Notes: generated by a model from the sequence alone, not told the origin. DNA of 48,424 nt from JBDROU01 sp043809745 [NCBI: bacterium] (GCA_043809745.1 JBDROU010000041.1:1-48424); one strand, 5' to 3'; positions 1-7,718 are shown, counted from the first letter of the stretch. Numbers and translations are program-made.

Positions 1-138
1 AGAGTCAAATTCTTTCAAAATATCGTCGGCAATGCGGTTATAATACCACTCAAGCGAAATCTTATCTTTAGAATAAACAATTTGCTTAATGAAAGTTCGC
101 ACGGCAAGAGATTTGTCAAAACCTTTTCGGCGCGCAAA
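1..138 (-). repeat. Left arm of a perfect 138-bp inverted repeat
   Basis: Bases 1-138 are the exact reverse complement of 1707-1844 (position x pairs with 1845-x). I compared the arms base by base and found no mismatch. The arm codes for part of the recombinase C-terminal region and may extend left of base 1. The match ends at 138/1707, where one side is gene body and the other is non-coding. Confidence 0.95.
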
Positions 139-1323
139 CTCTTTGATGAAGGACTTTAGGCTGTTTTGGAGTTTTTCAGGTGTTAAATCGTCAAATTTGG
201 TGTCAGGTTCGAATCCCAAACACTTGGGTGCTTGGTTTTGAAATTTGGTAGAAATAACAAGATTGCTTAGGTAGTCAGAGTCTATTGCAATACGCTTTAA
301 ATTCTCTGTTATAGTGTTTTCTAATCGGGTTGCGCTTATGTCACAGGTACTGCAAGAAACAAATCCCTGTTTCATTGCTTTTGTGCATCTGTAATAGTAA
401 TATTTTTTATGGCCAGTGGGTGTTTTTTTATCTGTATAGGTAGATGTCATAGTTGATTTACATTCGGCGCATTTAATAATGCTGGCAAATGCTAATTCTT
501 TTTTGATTTCATTGAATTTTTCTAGGTTTTTATGAATTAATTGAACATGGTTAAATAGTTCATCCGAAATTATTGCCGGATATTGAGCTTGATAAATCTT
601 GTTATTATGTGTAACCTTGCCGGTCAATACTGGATTTCTCAATAAATTAAAAACTGTTGAATTAGTGAAAGCTTTGCTTTTTCGGTTAAAATACTTTTTT
701 TCTTTAAGTATTTTAAGTGTGGCATGTAGAGATTTTGTTTCAATATATGTGTCATACATAAACCGAACGATTTTTGCTTGCTCCGGGTCAATCTCGTAGT
801 TCTTGTTATTCCTCCTATAACCAAAAGTAGTTGGGCCGCCGTGCGGAAAACCGTTAATTGCTTTTTGAAGAAGCTTGTCTTTGGTTCTTTCGGCTGTAAG
901 CTCGCGCTCGAATTGGGCAAATGTAAGCATAATATTGCGTAAGAGCCTGCCTGAAGGGGTTGAGGTGTCAAAGCGCTCCGTAACAGATATAAAAGAAGCG
1001 TTGTACTGATCAAAAAACTCTATTAATTGGTAAAAGTCTTTTGGACTGCGTGTAAGACGGTCAATCTTATAGGCAAGGACAATATTTATCTTGCCGGATT
1101 TAATGTCGGACAAAATATCTTTAAGGGCAGGCCGGTCTAGGGTAGCTCCCGAATAACCTTGATCTGAATAAGCTTTGTAAAACCTAAAATTGTCTTGGCT
1201 TTTAATAAATGACATAATTTTTTGTTCTTGGGCTTCGCAGGAATTAAACTCAATTTCAGCTTGGCTGTCCGTTGATACTCTGGTATAAATGGCACAACTA
1301 AAAACATTTTTTGTATCTTGCAT
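1..1323 (-). CDS. Serine recombinase (large resolvase/integrase type), C-terminus beyond the left edge
   Basis: The frame is open for 441 codons from ATG at 1323 to base 1 without a stop, so the gene is truncated by the window edge. The N-terminal resolvase domain shows the catalytic-serine motif YTRVSTD (Ser17), then SDQGYSGATLDRPAL, YKIDRLTRS and FERELTAERTKDK. A recombinase domain follows (GGPTTFGYRR), then a zinc ribbon with Cys285/Cys288 and Cys324/Cys327. Members catalyse site-specific integration, excision or inversion through a 5'-phosphoserine DNA link. An AGGAGG ribosome site lies at 1329-1334 and a TATAAT-like -10 at 1342-1347. It diverges from the XRE regulator. Its last 138 seen bases recur inverted at 1707-1844. 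Confidence 0.93.
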   Translation of the reverse strand, partial: MQDTKNVFSCAIYTRVSTDSQAEIEFNSCEAQEQKIMSFIKSQDNFRFYKAYSDQGYSGATLDRPALKDILSDIKSGKINIVLAYKIDRLTRSPKDFYQLIEFFDQYNASFISVTERFDTSTPSGRLLRNIMLTFAQFERELTAERTKDKLLQKAINGFPHGGPTTFGYRRNNKNYEIDPEQAKIVRFMYDTYIETKSLHATLKILKEKKYFNRKSKAFTNSTVFNLLRNPVLTGKVTHNNKIYQAQYPAIISDELFNHVQLIHKNLEKFNEIKKELAFASIIKCAECKSTMTSTYTDKKTPTGHKKYYYYRCTKAMKQGFVSCSTCDISATRLENTITENLKRIAIDSDYLSNLVISTKFQNQAPKCLGFEPDTKFDDLTPEKLQNSLKSFIKEFARRKGFDKSLAVRTFIKQIVYSKDKISLEWYYNRIADDILKEFDS

Positions 1324-1384
1324 AAGGGCCTCCTAAAAAGTATTATAATATTGCAAGTGAAATAACAATGTGTATAGTATAATA

Positions 1385-1402
1385 ATAGCATTATAATGCT
1401 AT
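1385..1402. promoter_or_regulatory. 18-bp perfect palindrome, probable operator
   Basis: ATAGCATTATAATGCTAT is its own reverse complement. It lies between the divergent recombinase and XRE genes, 16 bp upstream of the XRE start codon. A possible promoter for the regulator (TTGCAA at 1351, TATAGT at 1373, 16-bp spacer) puts transcription start next to it. A dyad here is what an autoregulating Cro/CI-type repressor would bind. The binding assignment is inference. Confidence 0.5.
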
Positions 1403-1418
1403 CTATTCAAGAGGTTAT

Positions 1419-1619
1419 ATGATAGGAAAAGCAATTAAAGAAATTCGTATAAAAAGAGGGATGACTCAACAAAAGCTAGCAGAAGAAACGAAATTAAGTT
1501 ATTCACTCATATCAAAAATTGAGCAAGGTACTATAAATGACCCAGGCATTAAAACTATGGCTAAAATTGCTCATGTTTTAAAAATAAGTTTAGATTCAAT
1601 TTGTAAGAACAAAATTTAA
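1419..1619 (+). CDS. Small XRE/Cro-type HTH regulator
   Basis: A 66-residue protein that is almost entirely one HTH_3 (Cro/CI) domain. The helix-turn-helix is seen in RGMTQQKLAEETKLSYSLISKIEQG, followed by helices that pack the fold (TMAKIAHVLKISLDSI). It has no sensor or oligomerisation domain. A ribosome site (AGAGG at 1410) precedes the ATG. It is divergent from the recombinase and has a perfect palindrome just upstream, so it probably represses its own gene and perhaps the recombinase, like lysogeny-type regulators in small mobile elements. The target is inferred from position. Confidence 0.85.
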   Translation: MIGKAIKEIRIKRGMTQQKLAEETKLSYSLISKIEQGTINDPGIKTMAKIAHVLKISLDSICKNKI

Positions 1620-1706
1620 AGCAGTTTATCCCGCCAATGCTGAACCCGTGAACAATTTAAGACAGGATTCTGCGTAATCCCGCACATTTAATAGATAACT
1701 TCCTTT

Positions 1707-1844
1707 TTTGCGCGCCGAAAAGGTTTTGACAAATCTCTTGCCGTGCGAACTTTCATTAAGCAAATTGTTTATTCTAAAGATAAGATTTCGCTTGAGTGGT
1801 ATTATAACCGCATTGCCGACGATATTTTGAAAGAATTTGACTCT
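1707..1844 (+). repeat. Right arm of the perfect 138-bp inverted repeat
   Basis: Identical to the reverse complement of 1-138. On this strand it encodes the same recombinase C-terminal residues (reading FARRKGFDKSLAV and onward to ILKEFDS). A complete match with no synonymous differences implies recent duplication, gene conversion, active inversion, or one sequence used twice by an assembler. Confidence 0.95.
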
Positions 1845-1962
1845 CGAAATGGCGCGATAGCGCCCGCCGCGAAAAATATTTGGGTGAAATTAAATAAGCC
1901 GATATCAGCTGAACCAATTATCCCGCTGACACCGACTTTTGAGTTCGAAACCTTAAAAACAT
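1707..1962 (+). pseudogene. Serine recombinase C-terminal tail, detached
   Basis: The plus strand carries only the end of a serine recombinase: the first 46 codons match the minus-strand gene exactly, then the frame continues beyond the repeat with about 40 more codons of unknown origin. There is an in-frame stop upstream at 1692 and no convincing start, so it cannot make a protein alone. The frame stays open through the antisense strand of tRNA-Glu to a stop at 2073-2075. If the segment between the two repeat arms were flipped, this tail would complete the recombinase. Otherwise it is a relic of an element integrated at the tRNA gene. Confidence 0.7.
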
Positions 1963-2036
1963 CGGCCCCAACGGGATTTGAACCCGTGATCTCCGCCTTG
2001 AGAGGGCGGCGTCCTAAACCCCTAGACGATGAGGCC
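1963..2036 (-). tRNA. tRNA-Glu (anticodon CTC)
   Basis: The reverse complement folds as a full cloverleaf. The acceptor arm is GGCCTCA with TGGGGCC. The D arm includes TCTAGGGGTTTAGGAC. The anticodon stem is CCGCC/GGCGG with loop CTCTCAA (anticodon CTC), and the T loop contains GGTTCAAATCC. The discriminator base is G and CCA is not encoded. It lies 19 bp downstream of the response regulator on the same strand and abuts the recombinase relic, consistent with use as an integration site. Confidence 0.95.
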
Positions 2037-2055
2037 ATTTATATTTCTTTAATTT

Positions 2056-2427
2056 TTACTGGAGATTCTCTTTGATCTTATTAATAAACTCTCTTGGATT
2101 ACAGGGTTTCCTTAAGTACCCATTAGCCCCATACTGCTGCCCTCTTTGTACATCTTCATCCTGAGCCCGCGCGCTTAAAATAATCAAAGGTATATCTTTT
2201 GTATTTGGATTATTTTTTAACCGTTGGCAGACTCCCCATCCATCAAGTTTCGGCAATCCAATATCAAGCAGAATCAGATCCGGCTTAACCTCGTCAACCT
2301 TATCCAGCGCTTCCATCCCATCACGCGCTTCACTCACATCATATCCTTCGAAAATCAGGTTATCTCTTAAAAGCAATAAGATATTTTCTTCATCATCAAC
2401 GATAAGTATCTTCTTTTTTTCACTCAT
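2056..2427 (-). CDS. CheY-like single-domain response regulator
   Basis: A 123-residue receiver domain with no output domain. The acidic pocket is DDEEN (Asp11, Asp12), the phospho-acceptor is Asp55 in LILLDIGLPK, the conserved Ser/Thr position is in IILSARA and the conserved lysine is in LRKPCNP. Such proteins act through protein-protein contact or phosphotransfer rather than DNA binding. It starts 40 bp after the histidine kinase gene on the same strand, so that kinase is the likely partner. No clear Shine-Dalgarno sequence precedes the ATG, suggesting coupled or weak translation. Confidence 0.93.
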   Translation of the reverse strand: MSEKKKILIVDDEENILLLLRDNLIFEGYDVSEARDGMEALDKVDEVKPDLILLDIGLPKLDGWGVCQRLKNNPNTKDIPLIILSARAQDEDVQRGQQYGANGYLRKPCNPREFINKIKENLQ

Positions 2428-2467
2428 TTTTAATGCTACAAGCTGGCCTATCTAAAAAACCGCTGGC

Positions 2468-4048
2468 TTAAGCTTGATCAGCCGCATCAGGTTTTTTTAT
2501 TGGCAAAGTAAATACGAAACGACTTCCCTTATTCTGTTCACTCTCAGACCAAATTATACCATTATGCAGTTCAATGATTGCTCTGGAAATGGATAATCCC
2601 AATCCGGTACCGGGATTTTTTCTGTTTATCTCATCATCAATCCTATAGAATTTCTCAAAGACTTTTTCTAACTGCGCATCAGAAATACCCATTCCTCTAT
2701 CCTCAACGCTCACCTCTATTTCATCTTCGAGTATTCTGCCCGCTATGGTAATCTCACCATCAGCAGGTGAATATTTTATCGCATTATCTAAAAGATTGCA
2801 AACAACTCTTTTAATTTTATCCTTATCTGCATCTACCTTAGGGAATGACTCTTCGAAATCTAAAGCGATCTTTTTATTATTAAGCTTAGGCGCAAAATGT
2901 TCAACACATTCATGAACTAATTTCTCAATATCTAACTTATCATAAAAAAGCTCCATCTTGCCCGACTCAACGCTGGTAATGTTTAACAGATCATCAATTA
3001 ATCTTCCTAACCGGTCAGATTCTTTATCACAAATTCTTAGATATTTATCCCGCGTTTGCTTATCAATCTGAATATCTTCCCTTAAGAGTGTACTTACAAA
3101 TCCTTTAATTGCAGTAAGCGGGGTGCGCAATTCGTGAGAGACCATTGATATAAAATTTGTTTTTACTTTATTTAATTCATTCAACTGCGTATTTGTGTTT
3201 GTAAGTTCTTCATTTAGCTTATTTAAATCCTGGACTCTTTCTTTTACTTTTTCCTCAAGCATAAAATTCGCCTGTTCAAGTTTGGTTCTCCATTCTCTTA
3301 AATCATGTATCATTAAATTAAAAGATCTTGCAAGAATCCCCAGTTCATCGCCGGTATCAATATCTACTTCCTGCCTCAGATCCCCATGACTTGCAGCTAC
3401 GGTAGCTAAGGTAAGCTTCCTTAATGGAAGCAAAAGATCCCTGTCAATAGCAAATACCAAAAACAAAACGCTAATTACCAGCAGGATGAGCGTAAAGGAA
3501 ATACCCTTCCAAATTGTGCCTGTTAACTTTTTGTTTATAAAAGAATAATCGTACCCTAATCTAACAATCCCTGTTGGTTTTTTACTTTTCCTTTTCTGTG
3601 TATAAAACGGAACCGCCAGCTCAAATAGCGGAGGTTTGTTTATCTTCCTTACAGCTAAATCATCCTCTGCAAGGCTTCGAGCAATGATTGTACGGTCTTC
3701 AATAGCCTTGCCGTAAGAAAATATTGTATCTATATCCTTAAACGATTGCTTTTTAAATATTTCAACTGTTAAATACATAACATTGCCTTTTTCACATAAT
3801 GATACCAAGTCAGCATGAAATTCCTTCTTCAAATATTTCTTATCAGATTTATATCTTACAGAAATTTTCTTGGCGGTTGAAATTAGCTCCTGCAGTTTAA
3901 ATACAGTATTTTCCTCCAGAACCTCTCTTTGAAAATCCACCAGAACATTCTTAGTAAGAGCTACTCCTAATATCAATACTATGGCTGACATTATAAGTAC
4001 ATATTTTGTTTTTACGCCAAAAGTAAACGAGAATAATTTATTTAACAT
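2468..4048 (-). CDS. Membrane sensor histidine kinase with HAMP domain
   Basis: 526 residues. TM1 is near residues 15-32 and TM2 near 181-201, with a periplasmic sensor of about 145 residues between them. A HAMP linker (about 205-255) leads into a coiled coil. The HisKA H-box is SHELRTP with phospho-acceptor His305. The ATPase domain has an N-box around LLDNAIKYSP (Asn422), a G1 box DRGMGIS and a G2 box GTGLGLS near 480-486. It autophosphorylates and probably passes phosphate to the receiver encoded 40 bp downstream. The ligand cannot be read from sequence. It starts 18 bp after rmuC. Confidence 0.93.
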   Translation of the reverse strand: MLNKLFSFTFGVKTKYVLIMSAIVLILGVALTKNVLVDFQREVLEENTVFKLQELISTAKKISVRYKSDKKYLKKEFHADLVSLCEKGNVMYLTVEIFKKQSFKDIDTIFSYGKAIEDRTIIARSLAEDDLAVRKINKPPLFELAVPFYTQKRKSKKPTGIVRLGYDYSFINKKLTGTIWKGISFTLILLVISVLFLVFAIDRDLLLPLRKLTLATVAASHGDLRQEVDIDTGDELGILARSFNLMIHDLREWRTKLEQANFMLEEKVKERVQDLNKLNEELTNTNTQLNELNKVKTNFISMVSHELRTPLTAIKGFVSTLLREDIQIDKQTRDKYLRICDKESDRLGRLIDDLLNITSVESGKMELFYDKLDIEKLVHECVEHFAPKLNNKKIALDFEESFPKVDADKDKIKRVVCNLLDNAIKYSPADGEITIAGRILEDEIEVSVEDRGMGISDAQLEKVFEKFYRIDDEINRKNPGTGLGLSISRAIIELHNGIIWSESEQNKGSRFVFTLPIKKPDAADQA

Positions 4049-4066
4049 TGATTTCAGGCACTCTGA

Positions 4067-5182
4067 CTATTCCACAACCTTTATTTTCTCTGTATCGACC
4101 TCAAGCTCATCAGGATCTTTTTTCTCCAGGCCGTCTAATTTCTCGGAAAAATTATCTAAATGCTTCTGAGAGTCATCATATTTGTTTTTTACATTAACAA
4201 CATGCTTCCCAAGAATCTCAAATTCACTTATAAATCTGCTCAAATCATTCTTTAGGGCCAATAATTGCTCCAACACATATTTTGCGTTTTCTTCAATATG
4301 TAATCCCTTTAAACCAAACAAAACAAGCTGCAGAAAAGCAAAAAAAGTATTTGGGGAAACAGGAATAACTTTTTTCTTAAAAGCGTACCTATTTAAGTCC
4401 AATTCCTGCTCATCAGTTTTTATAAACAGATCATAATATATATTCTCGGCTGGTATATACATAAAAGCGCAATCAAGTGTATTTTCATTAGTCTTAATGT
4501 ATTTGGAGGATATTGACTCTATATGCTTTTTTACATCAGAACATAATTTGCGCCTTATCTGCTTCCTAGCTGTTTCATCATCAGAATCTGGAATTTTCTG
4601 AAAATTTTCTAATGGGAACTTGGCATCTACCGGAAGCAATCTGCCCCTTAAAGAGATTATTGCATCTACAATTTCCCCGCCATTAAAATGGTACTGCAGC
4701 TTAAAGTTCTCCTTGGGCAATATCTCAGAAAGCAGTTCCTCCAGCATTACTTCACCTATAATACCTCTTAGCTTTGGGGTTTTTAGTATTTCTTGCAACT
4801 CTGTAACATCTTTACCCACGTCAAATATTCTCTGGCTAACCTGTGAAATAATCCCTAAATTATGCTGTAAATCAGCGAGCACTTTATTGCTCTGCCCCAA
4901 ACGGTTGTCAAAGGTATCTCTGGTTGTAAACATCTGCTCAACAACCTTACCTATCTGTTTATTAACCTCACTTGACAGTTGTCCGAGCTGCTGAATAAAA
5001 TTTTGATCTTTATTCTGTAAATAAGAGAAAAAATTTTGATTTATACTTTGGATCTGTCCTTTTAGCTCATTTAGAACAGAATCATCGGTCAACTTTGGCT
5101 TTTTGTTGTTCAATATTATGTAAATGAGCAAAATAATATTACATAACGCTAAAACACCTATAAATACATAAACCCAAACCAT
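4067..5182 (-). CDS. rmuC: RmuC-family DNA recombination protein
   Basis: 371 residues from the ATG at 5182. That start puts a membrane anchor (VWVYVFIGVLALCNIILLIYIIL) first and has a GGGGAAG ribosome site. The longer upstream frame lacks both. After the anchor comes a coiled-coil stretch, then the RmuC domain with LRGIIGEVMLEELL, VDAIISLRGRLLPVDAKFP and a C-terminal helical part. RmuC proteins limit sequence inversions and are thought to act as membrane-anchored nucleases or nuclease regulators. It is the first gene of an apparent operon with the histidine kinase and response regulator. Any link between DNA repair and that signalling pair is unproven. Confidence 0.9.
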   Translation of the reverse strand: MVWVYVFIGVLALCNIILLIYIILNNKKPKLTDDSVLNELKGQIQSINQNFFSYLQNKDQNFIQQLGQLSSEVNKQIGKVVEQMFTTRDTFDNRLGQSNKVLADLQHNLGIISQVSQRIFDVGKDVTELQEILKTPKLRGIIGEVMLEELLSEILPKENFKLQYHFNGGEIVDAIISLRGRLLPVDAKFPLENFQKIPDSDDETARKQIRRKLCSDVKKHIESISSKYIKTNENTLDCAFMYIPAENIYYDLFIKTDEQELDLNRYAFKKKVIPVSPNTFFAFLQLVLFGLKGLHIEENAKYVLEQLLALKNDLSRFISEFEILGKHVVNVKNKYDDSQKHLDNFSEKLDGLEKKDPDELEVDTEKIKVVE

Positions 5183-5231
5183 ACTTCCCCGCCTTTCAAC
5201 TTCGTTTATTATTAATATTATATAAAAATGT

Positions 5232-5261
5232 TTGACTATATTATACATAAATTTATATAAT
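5232..5261 (+). promoter_or_regulatory. Sigma70-type promoter for the small-protein/Usp unit
   Basis: TTGACT at 5232-5237 and a perfect TATAAT at 5256-5261 are separated by 18 bp. The predicted start near 5268 lies about 60 bp upstream of the 54-residue gene. This is one of the best consensus promoters in the window. Confidence 0.65.
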
Positions 5262-5264
5262 GCA

Positions 5265-5294
5265 ACTGCTAACAAAAAAGACCATATTAGCAGT
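5265..5294 (+). promoter_or_regulatory. 8-bp inverted repeat at the transcription start (operator or 5' hairpin)
   Basis: ACTGCTAA (5265-5272) and TTAGCAGT (5287-5294) are perfect inverted copies 14 bp apart. They begin 4 bp after the -10 box, so they could be an operator overlapping the start site or the first hairpin of the mRNA, a form that stabilises transcripts. Sequence alone does not separate the two. Confidence 0.45.
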
Positions 5295-5326
5295 ATTAAT
5301 AATTTAACTAAATTTAAGAGGTTTTA

Positions 5327-5491
5327 ATGGCTTGCCCATTTTTAACATCTTCCAGCAGGAAGTTATGCAGCGCATCTTCAAAATTGGTGGTGCTGTGCAT
5401 AGAAGAATTGAATGGCAAATGCATGGTAGACTCTAAATACCCTGAATGTGAACTCTACCAGCAATATAAGAAAGAAACTATCATCCAATAA
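5327..5491 (+). CDS. 54-residue cysteine-containing small protein upstream of Usp
   Basis: Starts MACPFLTSSSRKLCSASS and ends ELYQQYKKETIIQ; cysteines are at 3, 14, 25, 33 and 42. A good ribosome site (AAGAGG) precedes the ATG. Its stop codon overlaps the Usp start (TAATG), so translation of the two is coupled. The spaced cysteines suggest metal or Fe-S binding or redox sensing, but I cannot assign a named family with certainty. Support for it being real comes from the strong promoter, ribosome site and coupling. It shares the transcript with the stress protein, so a stress or redox role is a reasonable guess. Confidence 0.75.
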   Translation: MACPFLTSSSRKLCSASSKLVVLCIEELNGKCMVDSKYPECELYQQYKKETIIQ

Positions 5492-6327
5492 TGTTTAAGC
5501 GCTTGCTTGTACCTGTAGACGGCTCTACATACTCAGAAACCAGCCTTGATTATGCAATCCTGTTTGCAAAGAAATATAAAGCTCAGATAAATATACTTCA
5601 CATTATAGACAAAAAGGTAGTCGCAGGAAATTTTCTAATTGACCTAGGAAGCATGACCGGCGCGGCACCTTATTTTAACCTAAAAAAGGATATTACAAAA
5701 ATACTTGAGGAAAAATCTAAATTTGTCATCAAAGTTTTTGGGAATAAATGCAAAAACTCCAAAGTAAAATATACTTCTAAGGTTATTGAAGGAATCGTAA
5801 GCAAGGAAATCATATCAGAAAGTATGCTTAACGACATCATAATAATGGGCCAGCTTGGCGAGAATGCAAAACTTTCACACGCTCTTCTCGGCTCTACGCT
5901 GGAAACGGTTGTCAGGAAGACTACAAAGCCCATACTCATTACTACCGAGAAAATGTTCCCTGTAACCAATGTGCTGCTGGCATACGACGGCAGCCCGGCC
6001 ACAAAAAATGCATTGAAATATACCGCAGAACTGGTAAAGGAACTTAAATTGAAATTGAATATTATTGCAAGTTTTGATTCAAAAACACAGGGCAACAGAA
6101 TTCTGCAAGAGGCACTTAACTACTTCAAATCATATAAAATTAAACCTAAAGCCTTTCTTGAGAGCGGCACTCCCGCTGAAGACATAATTAATAAAATAAA
6201 GGTTGTAAAAGCCAATTTTTGTATTATGGGATTCCATGGTCATAACAGGATCCGAGAGCTAATTCTTGGAAGTACCACTGAAGAAGTAATCCGAAAAATA
6301 AGCATACCTGCACTATTACTGCATTAA
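5491..6327 (+). CDS. Universal stress protein, tandem UspA domains
   Basis: 278 residues comprising two UspA-type Rossmann-like domains. Domain 1 (about 1-150) opens KRLLVPVDGSTYSETSLDYA and ends with an ATP-loop-like GQLGENAKLSHALLGSTLETVVRKT. Domain 2 (about 155-278) opens VTNVLLAYDGSPATKNALKY and ends GFHGHNRIRELILGSTTEEVIRK, with the G-x2-G-x9-G[ST] nucleotide-binding pattern. Tandem Usps bind ATP or other adenylates and respond to starvation, oxygen or energy stress. The start overlaps the stop of the small cysteine protein, and both are driven by the promoter near 5232. Confidence 0.93.
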   Translation: MFKRLLVPVDGSTYSETSLDYAILFAKKYKAQINILHIIDKKVVAGNFLIDLGSMTGAAPYFNLKKDITKILEEKSKFVIKVFGNKCKNSKVKYTSKVIEGIVSKEIISESMLNDIIIMGQLGENAKLSHALLGSTLETVVRKTTKPILITTEKMFPVTNVLLAYDGSPATKNALKYTAELVKELKLKLNIIASFDSKTQGNRILQEALNYFKSYKIKPKAFLESGTPAEDIINKIKVVKANFCIMGFHGHNRIRELILGSTTEEVIRKISIPALLLH

Positions 6328-6387
6328 ACCAACTTAAAATAAACACCTTGTTTTGCATGTAAAAATCAACCTGAAATTGTAACATTA

Positions 6388-6436
6388 TTGCCTCTTGAAT
6401 AAAACGTTTCTACAGTTATAATTCTACTAGAGGCAA
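6388..6436 (+). promoter_or_regulatory. Inverted repeat covering the ribosome site of the next gene
   Basis: TTGCCTCT (6388-6395) is complementary to AGAGGCAA (6429-6436), separated by 33 bp. The right half contains AGAGG, the likely Shine-Dalgarno of the gene starting at 6441. If the arms pair in RNA the ribosome site would be hidden. Whether the left arm is inside the transcript is not known. Confidence 0.35.
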
Positions 6437-6440
6437 AATA

Positions 6441-6746
6441 ATGAAAATAAGAATAACATTGATTACATTCCTGCTGCTCTGCATCTCGGGAATAGCTATG
6501 GGGGAGGCAATCCATCTCATATCAGGCGGTAAAATAAACTGCTCTATTGTTGCCCAAACCGATGATTGTTATTTAATATGCGAAGAAAACAAACGCTATT
6601 CGATACAAAAAAAAGAGGTCATTTATGTGGTAAACAGTGCGCCTGCAAATTATCAAAATTCAACTAATAAAAAGTCCTTTATATTACCTTATATATATCC
6701 ATTCGGAAACTCATCGCTGGAATTTGGGATTTGCGTCGGATTTTAA
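6441..6746 (+). CDS. Small secreted protein of unknown function
   Basis: 101 residues beginning with a clear signal peptide (basic MKIR, a hydrophobic stretch to LLLCISGIAMGEA, with predicted cleavage near AMG/EA). The mature part carries HLISGGKINCSIVAQTDDCYLICEENKRYSIQKKEVIYV. This fits short beta-rich proteins that describe surface or periplasmic domains with a turn ahead of a basic strand. Three cysteines in the mature part could form disulfides. No enzyme motif is visible. It converges with radC, whose stop lies 11 bp away. The function is unknown. Confidence 0.6.
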   Translation: MKIRITLITFLLLCISGIAMGEAIHLISGGKINCSIVAQTDDCYLICEENKRYSIQKKEVIYVVNSAPANYQNSTNKKSFILPYIYPFGNSSLEFGICVGF

Positions 6747-6757
6747 TCTAATCATTA

Positions 6758-7474
6758 TTATTTGCGCACAATCACCTGCTCTTCTTGCAATGTCTCTAAC
6801 TGTCCGCTCTCAGCAAAACTAAAAATATCATTTCTGCCTACTACCAAGTGGTCCAACAATGTAATACTTACTAACGATAAGCTCTTATAAAGTACTCTCG
6901 TTATTTCAGTATCATCTTTTGAAGGTTTACTGCTGTTCCCTAAATGATTATGCGCGCATATAACTCTGCTGGCTTTACATTTAAGAGCCTCTTTAACTAT
7001 CTCCCTGGGATATATAACAGCCTGATCTACGGTACCTTCAGATAGTATTTTTTCTACAATAATCTCATTCTCAGAATTTAAGAAAAGCACTAAGAATATC
7101 TCTTTTTCTAAAGACTTAAGTTTCAAGGAAATATACTCGCGAGCCTTTCTTGACGAAGGTATAAACTTGCCTTTAGACAAATTACACTGCAAATAAAAAG
7201 ACGAGAAATCTTTTAATACAGTGAGAAACAGTGAAGCCTGCGGGCCTATACCATTAATCTTTTCTAAATCTGAAGGATTGGCATCAATAACCCCGGAAAA
7301 ACTGCCGAAACGGCTGATCAATAATTTTGCAATTGATTTGCAGTCTTTTCGCGGGATTACAAAGAATAACAAAAACTCCAGCGCTTCGTAATCCAGGAAA
7401 CCTTTAAGTCCAGATTGCAAATACCTTGCTTTTAAACGCTTCCTGTGGCCGAAATATTGTGGTTTTGTATTCAT
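6758..7474 (-). CDS. radC: RadC/JAB-domain protein
   Basis: 238 residues from the ATG at 7474, chosen because AAGGTG lies at suitable spacing and MNTKPQYFGHRKRLKAR opens as other RadC proteins do. A helix-hairpin-helix segment (LEKINGIGPQASLFL) is followed by the MPN+/JAMM metalloprotease-like domain with AHNHLGNSSKPSKDD, which keeps the His-x-His...Ser-x-x-Asp zinc ligands. RadC proteins were linked to repair, but the actual biochemical role is unsettled. Some are carried by mobile elements. This copy lies between the Usp unit and tRNA-Gly. Confidence 0.92.
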   Translation of the reverse strand: MNTKPQYFGHRKRLKARYLQSGLKGFLDYEALEFLLFFVIPRKDCKSIAKLLISRFGSFSGVIDANPSDLEKINGIGPQASLFLTVLKDFSSFYLQCNLSKGKFIPSSRKAREYISLKLKSLEKEIFLVLFLNSENEIIVEKILSEGTVDQAVIYPREIVKEALKCKASRVICAHNHLGNSSKPSKDDTEITRVLYKSLSLVSITLLDHLVVGRNDIFSFAESGQLETLQEEQVIVRK

Positions 7475-7569
7475 GCTTGGTTCACCTTTGAGAGATCTCT
7501 TTGAACTCCCTTCAAGCATTATCACAGAATTATATCAATGAAGTATATTTAAGATCTATTTAATCAATG

Positions 7570-7643
7570 AGCGGGCGAAGGGATTCGAACCCTCGACCTT
7601 CTCCTTGGCAAGGAGACATTCTAAGCCGCTGAACTACGCCCGC
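7570..7643 (-). tRNA. tRNA-Gly (anticodon GCC)
   Basis: The reverse complement folds as a cloverleaf. The acceptor stem is GCGGGCG/CGCCCGC and the D arm contains GTTCAGCGGCTTAGAAT. The anticodon stem is TCTCC/GGAGA with loop TTGCCAA (anticodon GCC), and the T arm is GAGGGTTCGAATCCCTT. CCA is not encoded. Confidence 0.96.
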
Positions 7644-7718
7644 ATATAAAGAATGGTATCCATCATGTCAAAAACTGCAATATAATTATAGTTTAACAAA
7701 TTCATTATGTCAAAAATA

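Noticed and set aside
639-1391. Two short minus-strand frames (124 and 84 residues)
   Set aside because: Both are out-of-frame shadows of the intact serine recombinase, whose own frame lacks a stop within the window.
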